From NCBI GenBank assembly GCA_051251645.1, contig JBPOEY010000002.1, positions 620,001 to 684,000 on the forward strand: DNA of 64,000 nt. The letters run 5' to 3'. A program made the translations under genes and the position numbers. This document shows positions 17,642 through 25,564 of this stretch, in pieces. The stretch is from Litorimonas sp051251645. Its GTDB lineage: Bacteria > Pseudomonadota > Alphaproteobacteria > Caulobacterales > Maricaulaceae. Numbering within the stretch: position 1 is the stretch's first letter; the number at the start of each line of letters is the position of its first letter. The notes beneath the pieces were generated by a model. The model searched no databases. It was not told the origin of the DNA and was given only the letters and a program-made list of their open reading frames with translations.

Positions 17642-18268
17642 ATGATCTCACTTTCGTCTTTTCGCAATATAGCCTTTGCCTGTTTGGCCGCATCGGTTCT
17701 GGGCCTGTCCGCGTGTGCGACCCCTCGCGATAACCCCACAAGCGCGGCATCGGCTGAAAAAGCGCAACAGCAGCAGGAATCGCAGGGCACGACGTATAGT
17801 GAAAATGAGCTCGTTTCGGCGATTTCGACGCATTTGGGCGTCACGAGCGAATCGGCGGCCACGACCATCGAAAAACTGTTCAAGGATCGCGGCCAACCCG
17901 TCGGTTATATTACCGGCGAAGAAGGGGGCGGTGCGCTGACCATTGGCGCGCGCTTTGGCAAAGGCACGCTGTGGATGAAGAGCGGCGAAAGCGAAAATAT
18001 TTATTGGCAGGGGCCGACCATCGGATTCGACGTCGGCGCAGAAGCGGGCAAAGTGTTCACCCTTGTCTATGGCTTGCAGAAGATTGACGATATCTATCGT
18101 CGTTTCCCCGGTGTCGATGGCTCCGCCTATCTCATTGGCGGTATGGCGGTGAATTATCAGCGCACCAATGGCATTACTCTGGCCCCGGTTCGCACGGGTG
18201 TTGGTCTGCGTCTGGGCGCAAATGTTGGCTACACGCGCTATACGCGCAAACGCTCACTGCCATTCTAG
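17642..18268 (+). CDS. eipA: EipA-family (DUF1134) envelope protein
   Basis: A 208-residue exported protein. The signal peptide ends at a lipobox-like LGLSAC, so lipid attachment is possible. The mature part carries the DUF1134/EipA core: YSENELV, a block rich in Gly around GGALTIGARFGKGTLWMKSG, and GPTIGFDVGAEAGKVFTLVYGL. In Brucella and Caulobacter EipA is a small beta-barrel protein needed for envelope integrity. ATG 17642 is chosen because it starts the signal peptide; the frame is open 70 codons further upstream. The thioesterase gene follows after two bases, so they form an operon. Confidence 0.9.
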   Translation: MISLSSFRNIAFACLAASVLGLSACATPRDNPTSAASAEKAQQQQESQGTTYSENELVSAISTHLGVTSESAATTIEKLFKDRGQPVGYITGEEGGGALTIGARFGKGTLWMKSGESENIYWQGPTIGFDVGAEAGKVFTLVYGLQKIDDIYRRFPGVDGSAYLIGGMAVNYQRTNGITLAPVRTGVGLRLGANVGYTRYTRKRSLPF

Positions 18269-18270
18269 CC

Positions 18271-18696
18271 ATGGGCGATGCAAATCCGCCGGCCGGGTTT
18301 AAACCTCACGCGCGCCGCTCGCCGTTTACCGATCCGTTTGAGCCGCTATTTGCCCGTATTGATGCGCCGCAGTATAGTCTCGGCACGCGGTTGCGCGCGG
18401 TGCATTGTAACTCGCGTGGTCTGGTGCATGGCGGGTTCATCGCGACGCTGGCCGATAATGGGATGGGTCTTTGCTGCGGGCAGGCATTGTCGCAAGCGGG
18501 GCGCAAAGTCCTCGGTATGGTGACGGTTAATCTGTCCGTGGATTATGTCGGGCAAGCCCAAGTCGGGGACTGGCTCGAAACGCAGAGCACCGTCATAAAA
18601 TTAGGCGGCACACTCGCGTTCTTAGAAACCCGCTTAATGAGTAATGACGTCACCGTCGCGCGTGCCAATGCGACTTTTAAAGTCAAAACCGCTTAA
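18271..18696 (+). CDS. PaaI-type hotdog thioesterase
   Basis: A 141-residue hotdog-fold acyl-CoA thioesterase. The family motif HGGFIATLADNGMG includes the catalytic Asp/Glu-type position and the nucleotide-facing helix. It starts two bases after the eipA stop and overlaps the convergent pyrD stop (the two genes share bases 18693-18696). Likely substrates are aryl- or short-chain acyl-CoAs, but the sequence does not tell which. Length is normal for the family. Confidence 0.85.
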   Translation: MGDANPPAGFKPHARRSPFTDPFEPLFARIDAPQYSLGTRLRAVHCNSRGLVHGGFIATLADNGMGLCCGQALSQAGRKVLGMVTVNLSVDYVGQAQVGDWLETQSTVIKLGGTLAFLETRLMSNDVTVARANATFKVKTA

Positions 18697-19751
18697 TCTG
18701 TCCCAACAGCTTCGGCGATGGTGGCAAAGCCGTCGGCTTTGAGGCGCGCAGAGAGATCATCACAAATTTCTTCGACTAACTGCGGACCGTTGAACACGAG
18801 CGCGCTGTAAAGCTGAACGGCTTTTGCGCCCGCCTTAATCTTTGCATAGGCCTGCGCGCCAGAGCCGACCCCGCCGACACCAATCAGATCAATTTTACCA
18901 TTGGTAGCATCATAGAATTGGCCGAGCAGACGTGTCGATTTCTCGAACAAGGGCTGCCCAGACAGACCGCCGGCTTCGTCTTTCCACTGCGCCCCAATCG
19001 CGGCGGGTCGATCAATCGTCGTGTTGGCGACGATGATGGCGTCCAACGCATACATGCGCACTTGTTCGACCACGCGGGGTATCGCGCTCTCGTCTAAATC
19101 GGGCGCGACCTTCAGGAAGACGGGATAGTTCGTTCCGCCCGCCGCCAGTTTGGCGCGGGTCATGGCGATCCGTTCCAACAGCTCGTCCATCTCGTCCGCA
19201 CCCTGCAATTTTCGCAGGCCGGGCGTATTGGGCGAGCTGATATTGATCGTGAAATAGTCCGATAACCCCCACAGGCGGGTGAGCCCTTCAAGGTAATCGG
19301 CGATCCGGTCTGTGCTGTCTTTATTTGCACCGAGGTTCGCGCCGACCACTCCGGGGTTTCCTTGCCGCGTGCGCAACCGGCCCGCAAATGCATCCAACCC
19401 GTCATTATTAAACCCCATCCGATTGATGACGGCGGCATGGTCCGGCAGACGGAAGAGCCGCGGTTTGGCGTTGCCCGCTTGGGGCTTCGGCGTGACCGTG
19501 CCGCATTCAACAAAGCCAAAACCTGCGCGTAACATGGCGTCCTGGACCTCTGCGTTTTTATCGAAGCCTGCCGCCAATCCGACGGGATTGGGCAGAGCCA
19601 AGCCCCCGACAGTCGTATGCAACTCCGGGCGATCAATAATCCCTGTTTTTGGCCCTAAGCCCGCCTTTAATAGGCGAACCGTCGTCAGGTGGGCGGTCTC
19701 AGCCGGCAAGCGGCGGAGCATTTCTGTGCCCGCGCGGTAAAGAAGGCTCAT
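18693..19751 (-). CDS. pyrD: Dihydroorotate dehydrogenase (quinone), class 2
   Basis: Oxidises dihydroorotate to orotate in pyrimidine synthesis and passes electrons to the membrane quinone pool. The N-terminal amphipathic helix (LYRAGTEMLRRLPAETAH) that docks to the membrane, NPVGLAAGFDKNAE, GFVECGTVTPKPQ, the FMN-binding NISSPNTPGLR and GVGGVGSGAQAY are all class 2 features. ATG 19751 gives a 352-residue protein of normal size; the frame runs upstream into the DUF952 gene but without similarity. The start follows the DUF952 stop by four bases, so the two genes are co-transcribed. Confidence 0.95.
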   Translation of the reverse strand: MSLLYRAGTEMLRRLPAETAHLTTVRLLKAGLGPKTGIIDRPELHTTVGGLALPNPVGLAAGFDKNAEVQDAMLRAGFGFVECGTVTPKPQAGNAKPRLFRLPDHAAVINRMGFNNDGLDAFAGRLRTRQGNPGVVGANLGANKDSTDRIADYLEGLTRLWGLSDYFTINISSPNTPGLRKLQGADEMDELLERIAMTRAKLAAGGTNYPVFLKVAPDLDESAIPRVVEQVRMYALDAIIVANTTIDRPAAIGAQWKDEAGGLSGQPLFEKSTRLLGQFYDATNGKIDLIGVGGVGSGAQAYAKIKAGAKAVQLYSALVFNGPQLVEEICDDLSARLKADGFATIAEAVGTD

Positions 19752-19755
19752 GGTC

Positions 19756-20118
19756 TTACGTCCCAATCGTTTCAGGCAGCCCATAGACGCCGCGCGCATC
19801 AGCGTGAAGCGGCCAATGTTGAGAAAGACTGTTTCGGTATAAAATCCCGTAGAGATGAGGAAACAAGCGACCCTCCCGCGCGGGTTCCCACCGCACATCT
19901 TGCCCGGCCAAAGCGGACATCGGAATTTCAGCGAGCACTAACGGCCCCGCTTTGGCGAAATGTTTTGCCAAAGTTTCCGCCAACTGTGCAGGCGTCGAGA
20001 AATGCAAAAATCCATCTGCCTGATCTAGCGGACTGCCGAGTGTTTCGCCGTCACGGGAAAATATGTCCCATTGGTCGGGGGTCAGGATTTTATAGATGTG
20101 GGTCGGGTCGCTTTGCAT
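19756..20118 (-). CDS. DUF952 family protein
   Basis: A 120-residue cytosolic protein of the DUF952 family. Recognisable are IYKILTPDQWD at the start, QADGFLHFSTPAQLAETL and FPHLYG near the C-terminus. The family is widespread and often linked to pyrD in alphaproteobacteria, but its biochemical role is not known. It is the first gene of a two-gene unit with pyrD, with four bases between stop and start. The upstream region is shared with the divergent ammonium transporter gene. Confidence 0.85.
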   Translation of the reverse strand: MQSDPTHIYKILTPDQWDIFSRDGETLGSPLDQADGFLHFSTPAQLAETLAKHFAKAGPLVLAEIPMSALAGQDVRWEPAREGRLFPHLYGILYRNSLSQHWPLHADARGVYGLPETIGT

Positions 20119-20179
20119 GGGCGCGCTCTTAACAGTGTGCAGGACCGATGCACAGGGTCAGGGCAAGACCGCACAGGGG

Positions 20180-20195
20180 CCGCACAATTCTTGCT
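20180..20195 (+). promoter_or_regulatory. Possible weak sigma-54 promoter before amt
   Basis: GCAC-N5-TTGCT matches the right-hand part of the -24 element and all of the -12 element of sigma-54 promoters with correct spacing, but the invariant GG of -24 is CG here. It lies 95 bases before the amt start. Nitrogen genes are classic RpoN targets and rpoN is in this window, yet the mismatch makes this tentative. Confidence 0.22.
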
Positions 20196-20289
20196 CATGG
20201 ACGTGTAATCTGCCTGTGCGCCGCGTCGCACCCTCGCCGCCGCCGCGCATTTCGGGTGGTGTCCAATCACAAAAATCGGAGGGATTATC

Positions 20290-21660
20290 ATGCGTGGAAC
20301 AGTCATAGGTCGAATAGGCCTCATCCTAGGAACGAGCGGGGCGCTGGCGGCCTTGCCTGCGGTCGCCTTGGCACAAGATGCCACGGCTGTCATAGATGCG
20401 GCCAACTCGACCGCCTTCATCTTCAACACGCTGCTGTTCTTGATCGGCGGGTTCCTCGTCATGTGGATGGCCGCGGGCTTCGCTATGTTAGAGGCGGGTT
20501 TTGTGCGGACGAAGAACGTGTCCATGCAGTGCCTCAAGAACATTATGCTCTATTCACTCGCCGGGATCATGTTCTGGTTCTTCGGTTATGACGTCCTTTA
20601 TGCGGGCGTAAATGATTTTGTGAATTTTAGCGCTCTCTTGGGTTTGGGCAGCGCGATTGAACCTGTCGGCCTCGCGGGTATCGATGACGCCGCGACCGCC
20701 GCCATCCAAGGCGCAGCTCTGGATACGGGCTATTCGCTTGCGTCTGATTGGTTCTTCCAAATGGTGTTCTGCGCCACAACCGCGTCCATCGTGTCCGGAA
20801 CTGTGGCCGAACGCATCAAGTTCTGGCCCTTCTTTATCTTTGTGGCCGTGCTGACCGCCTTTATTTATCCGGTCGTGGCCAGCTGGGAATGGGGGGGTGG
20901 TTTCCTTGACGATATGGGCTTCTCCGACTTTGCTGGGTCGACCTTGGTGCACAGCACTGGTGGCTGGGCGGCTCTGGTCGGCGCGATCATCATCGGGCCC
21001 CGTCTGGGTAAATATGTCGACGGCAAGGTCATCCCGATCCCCGCGTCAAACATCCCGCTAGCAACGCTTGGCATGTTCATTCTGTGGCTGGGTTGGTTCG
21101 GCTTTAATGGCGCGTCGCAATTGGCCGCGGGTACGATTTCAGATGTCGCCGACGTGTCGCGCATCTTCGTCAACACCAATATGGCGGCCGCAGGCGGCGT
21201 AATTGCGGCGATTATTTACACGCAGCTTCGCTACGGTAAGATCGACGTGACGCTGGCCATCAACGGCGCACTCGCGGGCCTTGTCGCCATTACGGCGGAA
21301 CCGCTGATGCCAAGTGTGGAGTTGTCCATCTTGATCGGTGCCATCGGCTCGATCCTCGCCTGCCTGACGGTGCCGTCGCTCGACAAGCTTAAAATCGACG
21401 ACGTTGTTGGGGCGATCCCGGTTCACCTCGTCGCGGGTATCTTCGGTACGCTGGCTGTCGCTATTAGCTATCCCGAAACGCTGATCGCTCAGATCGTCGG
21501 TGTGGTTGCGACAGGTGTGTTCGTCTGCACAGTCTCCGCCATCGTGTGGTTCGTGCTCAAGGTGACGATCGGCCTGCGTCCCTCCGTAGAGGACGAAATC
21601 ATCGGGCTTGATCAAGCCGAAGTGGGCGTCTCTGCTTATCCTGAGTTCGTCGTCACTTAA
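20290..21660 (+). CDS. amt: Ammonium transporter, Amt family (first of two)
   Basis: An inner-membrane ammonium/ammonia channel of 456 residues with a cleavable signal (ends near ALAQ) and eleven membrane helices. The first helix reads MWMAAGFAMLEAGFVRTKN, the cyanobacterial/marine Amt1-like version rather than the E. coli AmtB version. The two pore histidines are present in STLVHSTGG and in GAIPVHLVAG. GGAGGG precedes the ATG. A strong terminator follows, so it is transcribed apart from the second transporter. No glnK (PII) gene adjoins, unlike the usual glnK-amtB pair. Confidence 0.95.
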   Translation: MRGTVIGRIGLILGTSGALAALPAVALAQDATAVIDAANSTAFIFNTLLFLIGGFLVMWMAAGFAMLEAGFVRTKNVSMQCLKNIMLYSLAGIMFWFFGYDVLYAGVNDFVNFSALLGLGSAIEPVGLAGIDDAATAAIQGAALDTGYSLASDWFFQMVFCATTASIVSGTVAERIKFWPFFIFVAVLTAFIYPVVASWEWGGGFLDDMGFSDFAGSTLVHSTGGWAALVGAIIIGPRLGKYVDGKVIPIPASNIPLATLGMFILWLGWFGFNGASQLAAGTISDVADVSRIFVNTNMAAAGGVIAAIIYTQLRYGKIDVTLAINGALAGLVAITAEPLMPSVELSILIGAIGSILACLTVPSLDKLKIDDVVGAIPVHLVAGIFGTLAVAISYPETLIAQIVGVVATGVFVCTVSAIVWFVLKVTIGLRPSVEDEIIGLDQAEVGVSAYPEFVVT

Positions 21661-21742
21661 CGGCATTCGCTGCGCCTCGGTCTTCATCGGGCCGCAGTAG
21701 ACCTTATCCCCTCGCGATACCCGGTCGGTGTCGCACACCTTT

Positions 21743-21778
21743 CCCCGCCCTGCATTTCAGCAGAGGCGGGGTTTTTTC
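21743..21778 (+). terminator. Rho-independent terminator of the first amt gene
   Basis: CCCCGCC and GGCGGGG, with extra CTGC/GCAG pairing inside, are followed by TTTTTT. It lies about 80 bases after the amt stop. Confidence 0.92.
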
Positions 21779-21907
21779 GTCGAATCTTTGTGCGGCTATC
21801 GTTGATTCGCCTGACGTATGGTGCGGCTTATCCCATATGACGCGCACAGCGTTAGGGCGTTCGGCGAGCGGGTCCAAAAGAGACCCGAGCTATTTGGGGA
21901 CGGTCTC

Positions 21908-23206
21908 ATGTCATCACAATCACAACGCGTTGGGCTGATCGCAGCGCTTTGCGGCAGCCTGTGCCTCTCGGCATCGTCCGCCTTGGCGCGAGATGCGGCC
22001 GAACCCATTAATGACTTGGCGATCAATTCTGGCGATACAGCGTGGGTGCTGACCGCGACCGCGCTGGTTCTGTTCATGACCTTGCCGGGGCTTGCCTTAT
22101 TCTATGGCGGGCTCGTCCGCGCGAAGAACTATCTATCCGTGCTCATGAAGGTTTTTGCGATCGCGGCCTTGGCGAGTGTGGTTTGGATCGTTGCGGGTTA
22201 CTCCATTGCCTTTGGCGGCGACGGTCTTTGGTGGGGCGGCTTGTCCAAAGCCTTCTCCAATGTTGGCACAGACGCTGTGTCGGGCACGATCCCAGAAAAT
22301 GTCTTCCTCGCGTTCCAAATGACGTTTGCCATCATCACCCCAGCCTTGATTGTTGGGGCGTTTGTTGAGCGCGTGAAATTCCTGCCCGTGATGATCTTTA
22401 CGGCGCTCTGGGTGTTGGTGGTCTATGCGCCGATCACCCATTGGATTTGGGGCGGTGGTTATCTGGCACAAACCTTTGGTACTGTTGATTTTGCGGGCGG
22501 TCTAGTCGTGCATGCCACAGCCGGGGTTTCGGCATTGATCTATGTGGCCCTGCTGGGCCCGCGTAAGGGTTTCCCGATGGAGCTGTCCGTCCCCCATCGT
22601 CCGGGCACGGTGATGATCGGCGCGTCTATGCTTTGGGTCGGCTGGTTTGGCTTTAATGGCGGCTCACAGCTTGCCGCAGACGGCGGCGCCGGTATGGCGA
22701 TCTTAGTCACCCATGTGGCGGCCTCCGTCGCGACCTTGGTCTGGATCGGGTTGGAAGCGATGCGATCGCGCAAACCGACGCTGGTCGGGGCGGCAACAGG
22801 GACAATTGCGGGCTTAGCCACCGTGACTCCCGCCGCGGGCGTGCTTGGCCCCGGCGGCGCGATCCTCATGGGTCTTGCGGGCGGTTTGGTATGTTACGGC
22901 GCGGTCAATTTAGTCCGGGTGCGGCTCAAGTTCGACGATAGTCTAGATGTATTTGCTGTACACGGCGTTGGTGGGATGCTCGGGATTTTGCTGCTGCCGT
23001 TCTTATCGGCCACTGTGCTGGGCGGAACAGGTGACGGCGTGTTCACGGACCAGCTGATGAGTTTGCTGATCGTAGTCGGTTGGACGGCGATTGCGACGAC
23101 TGTGATCCTGCTGGGTCTGAAGCTCACGCTCGGCCTGCGCGTGACCGAAGAGCAGGAATATGAAGGGTTGGACACCAGTCTGCACGGTGAAAGTGCCTAT
23201 AATTAA
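21908..23206 (+). CDS. amtB: Ammonium transporter, AmtB type (second of two)
   Basis: An Amt-family channel of 432 residues with an N-terminal signal (ends near ALAR). Here the first helix reads MTLPGLALFYGGLVRAKN, the canonical AmtB form, and the pore histidines are in GGLVVHATAG and FAVHGVGGMLG. ATG 21908 is chosen as the start of the signal peptide, with GGGGACGG upstream; the frame is open to 21818. The gene differs clearly from the preceding transporter, so this is not a recent duplication. An SDR gene follows after 36 bases and may share the transcript. Confidence 0.94.
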   Translation: MSSQSQRVGLIAALCGSLCLSASSALARDAAEPINDLAINSGDTAWVLTATALVLFMTLPGLALFYGGLVRAKNYLSVLMKVFAIAALASVVWIVAGYSIAFGGDGLWWGGLSKAFSNVGTDAVSGTIPENVFLAFQMTFAIITPALIVGAFVERVKFLPVMIFTALWVLVVYAPITHWIWGGGYLAQTFGTVDFAGGLVVHATAGVSALIYVALLGPRKGFPMELSVPHRPGTVMIGASMLWVGWFGFNGGSQLAADGGAGMAILVTHVAASVATLVWIGLEAMRSRKPTLVGAATGTIAGLATVTPAAGVLGPGGAILMGLAGGLVCYGAVNLVRVRLKFDDSLDVFAVHGVGGMLGILLLPFLSATVLGGTGDGVFTDQLMSLLIVVGWTAIATTVILLGLKLTLGLRVTEEQEYEGLDTSLHGESAYN

Positions 23207-23242
23207 TTGACTCCGGAGCGTGCAGCCTCGAATTCGAGTCCT

Positions 23243-24022
23243 ATGAAAAGACTAGACACTAAACGCGCGGTCATCACAGGTGCGGCTCGCGGAATTGGCG
23301 AAGGGATCGCCCGAGCCTTCATTGACGAAGGCGCGAGCGTTGTCGTGACCGATATTGATGTGGCCTTGGGCGAAGCGCTTGCAGCCGAGATCGGCGCGGA
23401 CTTCTTAAAACTTGATGTCCAATTGGAATCTGATTGGGCCGGGCTCGCGGCGGCTTATCCGCGCATTGATATTCTCGTCAATAATGCGGGCGTGACCGGG
23501 TTCGAGCACAGCGTTGGTCCCCATGACCCGGAACACGCCTCTTTGGATGACTGGCGCGCCGTTCATGCCGTGAATACGGACGGCACATTTTTGGGCTGTC
23601 GTTATGCTATTCGGGCGATGCGAGAGGCCGCCGCCGGGTCGATCATCAACATCTCATCTCGGTCTGGCCTCGTTGGTATTCCGGGCGCGGCCGCCTATGC
23701 GGCGTCTAAAGCGGCGATCCGTAATCATAGCAAGACGGTGGCGCTTTATTGCGCGCAGCAGAGGCTCGATATTCGCTGTAATTCTGTCCACCCGGCCGCG
23801 ATTCTGACCCCGATGTGGGAGCCAATGTTGGGGGAGGGTGAGGCGCGCGACGCGACGATGGCGGCGCTGGTCAAGGATACGCCGATGCAACGATTTGGAA
23901 CGGTCGATGAAGTCGCAGCGCTTTGCGTTCTGCTGGCTTCAGATGAAGCCCGCTATATTACGGGCGCGGAAATGACGATTGACGGCGGTCTTCTCGCGGG
24001 GTCAGCGGCGAGCCCCGGATAA
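23243..24022 (+). CDS. Short-chain dehydrogenase/reductase
   Basis: A 259-residue classical SDR. The cofactor site TGAARGIGEGIA, the NNAG motif, the catalytic Ser in ISSRSG and the YAASK Tyr/Lys pair are all present. The acidic residue after strand 2 (VVTDID) suggests NAD rather than NADP. ATG 23243 is chosen because it starts the Rossmann strand; the frame opens 12 codons upstream, directly after the amtB stop. The substrate is unknown (families of this type include cyclohexanol, steroid and 3-oxoacyl enzymes). Confidence 0.88.
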   Translation: MKRLDTKRAVITGAARGIGEGIARAFIDEGASVVVTDIDVALGEALAAEIGADFLKLDVQLESDWAGLAAAYPRIDILVNNAGVTGFEHSVGPHDPEHASLDDWRAVHAVNTDGTFLGCRYAIRAMREAAAGSIINISSRSGLVGIPGAAAYAASKAAIRNHSKTVALYCAQQRLDIRCNSVHPAAILTPMWEPMLGEGEARDATMAALVKDTPMQRFGTVDEVAALCVLLASDEARYITGAEMTIDGGLLAGSAASPG

Positions 24023-24119
24023 AGCCTTCTAAGTTAAGGCCTATGAAAAGGCGTTATCACACAGTCTTTTAACAGGCTTGACTTGACCATATAGGCATAT
24101 CTTCCTAATAATCGCACTT

Positions 24120-24746
24120 ATGTTCTCTCACCATGATATTTGGAATGCGCTGGACCGATTGGCCGATCGGCTGTCGAGCAGCCCGTCAGGCCTCGCCCGG
24201 CAAGCTGGGCTTGATCCGACGACATTTAATAAATCCAAACGCCAGAGCCCGTCCGGCAAGGACCGTTGGCCGTCGACGGAAAGCCTGTCAAAAGTCCTCG
24301 CTACGGTTGAAATGACGTTTGAGGATTTTGCCCGTTTCGCTGATGAGTCTCATGCTTTCGGTCCGAGTGTGCCCCTTATCGGTCACGCCCAAGCGGGGGA
24401 TAGTGGCTTTTTTGACGATAGCGGCTTTCCTGTTGGCGGCGGCTGGGACGATGTGCGCATTCCGGGCGTGAAAGATGCGGGCGCTTATTGTTTGCAGATC
24501 GCAGGGGACAGTATGTCGCCCGTCATGCGCGCGGGCGACCGGGTTGTCGTCAGCCCGAACGAGTCTGTGCGCCGGGGTGACCGGGTCGTGCTTAAGACGA
24601 CCGAAGGCGAAGTCATGGCCAAAGAGCTACACCGGATGAGTGAAACTCAAATAGAGCTTATTTCGGTGAATCCCGAGTATGATGACCGTATTATTCCGCG
24701 CGCGAAAGTCGCGTGGATTGCGCGGATCGTATGGATTGGGACGTAA
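24120..24746 (+). CDS. S24 peptidase-type (LexA/CI-like) transcriptional repressor
   Basis: A 208-residue repressor with an N-terminal HTH-like region and a C-terminal self-cleaving S24 domain. The Ser/Lys dyad is Ser131 in GDSMSP and Lys168 in VMAKEL, and a candidate Ala92-Gly93 cleavage bond lies in AQAGDSG. It resembles a conserved alphaproteobacterial family distinct from LexA itself, so RecA-stimulated cleavage or another damage or stress signal may relieve repression; this is inferred. Upstream, 24088-24112 is A/T-rich with a short TAGG/CCTA repeat that could be an operator. A two-hairpin repeat element begins one base after its stop. Confidence 0.85.
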   Translation: MFSHHDIWNALDRLADRLSSSPSGLARQAGLDPTTFNKSKRQSPSGKDRWPSTESLSKVLATVEMTFEDFARFADESHAFGPSVPLIGHAQAGDSGFFDDSGFPVGGGWDDVRIPGVKDAGAYCLQIAGDSMSPVMRAGDRVVVSPNESVRRGDRVVLKTTEGEVMAKELHRMSETQIELISVNPEYDDRIIPRAKVAWIARIVWIGT

Positions 24747-24747
24747 A

Positions 24748-24836
24748 TAACAGATATACCCGCTCCGTAACGAAGCGAAGAGGCTGTAGCAGTATATCTG
24801 TTACGTTCGGAACGGTCGAGCGCCTAAAAGGCGCTT
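24748..24836 (+). repeat. Two-hairpin dispersed element, copy A
   Basis: This 89-base element starts one base after the S24 gene stop. Its first stem is TAACAGATATAC paired with GTATATCTGTTA; the loop holds CGCTCCG and TGTAG. Then comes GTTACGTTCGGAACG and a second hairpin GAGCGCC-TAAAA-GGCGCTT. Copy B at 43656-43742 shares the loop and 3' blocks but has a different first stem that is again self-complementary. The second hairpin overlaps the end of the convergent HAD gene and supplies its stop codon. A role as transcript 3' end, processing signal or mobile repeat is inferred. Confidence 0.7.
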
Positions 24837-25531
24837 CTATTCTGCTTATTTGGCATAAATTCTTCTAACCAACCCGCCAAATCATCCGTTATCGCATCCA
24901 CCCAATCTGCTTCGCGGGTCGTTCCGGACGGCCGGGTAATTTTGGGCTTATGGCTCCAATCTGGCTCTTCACCAACAAGCACGGTCGTCATGCCCATGTG
25001 TTTGGGGACTTCCAGATTGCGCAGTGTATCTTCGAAAAAGATTGATGTGGCCGGGTCGACGTCAAAGACTTGATTGAAAGTCTCATAGGCGCTGCGTTTG
25101 GGTTTGGGGATATAATGCGCGTCTTCAATGGCGAAGCCGCCGTCGAATAAGTCATGCAAGTTGAGATGACGCGTCACATTGCGGATGTGCCCGCGTGAGC
25201 CATTGGTGAAAATGAGTTTGCGTCCGGGCAGGCTTTGGATCGCGGCGCGTAAAGCGGGTTGGGGCGTCAGGACGGTCAGGTCGACATCATGGACATAGTC
25301 GAGGAATTCCGCCGGATCCATGCCGTGAATATCCATCAGGCCAGACAGGGTCGCGCCGTAATCGTGGAAATATTCTTCTTGTAGTTCGCGCGCATGATCT
25401 GGCTGTAAGGCGAGATAGCGTGAAATAAAGGTCGTCATCTTCTCGCCAATATCCGCGAAGAAGCTAACATCCGCCTGATAGAGCGTATTATCGAGATCAA
25501 AGATCCACGTGCGGATTGAGGAGAGGTCCAT
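24824..25531 (-). CDS. Pyrimidine 5'-nucleotidase (HAD family)
   Basis: A 235-residue HAD phosphatase of the pyrimidine 5'-nucleotidase type (SDT1/PHM8-like). Motif I is FDLDNTLY, motif II is FTNGSRGH, the Lys is in PKPKRSAYE and motif III is FFEDTLRN. The members dephosphorylate UMP and CMP and related nucleotides. The last codons and the TAG stop lie inside the second hairpin of repeat copy A, so the C-terminus may have been set by insertion of that element. Upstream is the minus-strand DUF1036 gene at 33 bases distance. Confidence 0.88.
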   Translation of the reverse strand: MDLSSIRTWIFDLDNTLYQADVSFFADIGEKMTTFISRYLALQPDHARELQEEYFHDYGATLSGLMDIHGMDPAEFLDYVHDVDLTVLTPQPALRAAIQSLPGRKLIFTNGSRGHIRNVTRHLNLHDLFDGGFAIEDAHYIPKPKRSAYETFNQVFDVDPATSIFFEDTLRNLEVPKHMGMTTVLVGEEPDWSHKPKITRPSGTTREADWVDAITDDLAGWLEEFMPNKQNRSAF

Positions 25532-25564
25532 AGAGAATGAATACGCAGAACCGTCCGCCGCGGT

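Noticed and set aside
24088..24112. TAGG-N8-CCTA as operator of the S24 repressor
   Set aside because: Arms are only four bases; plausible location but not above chance.
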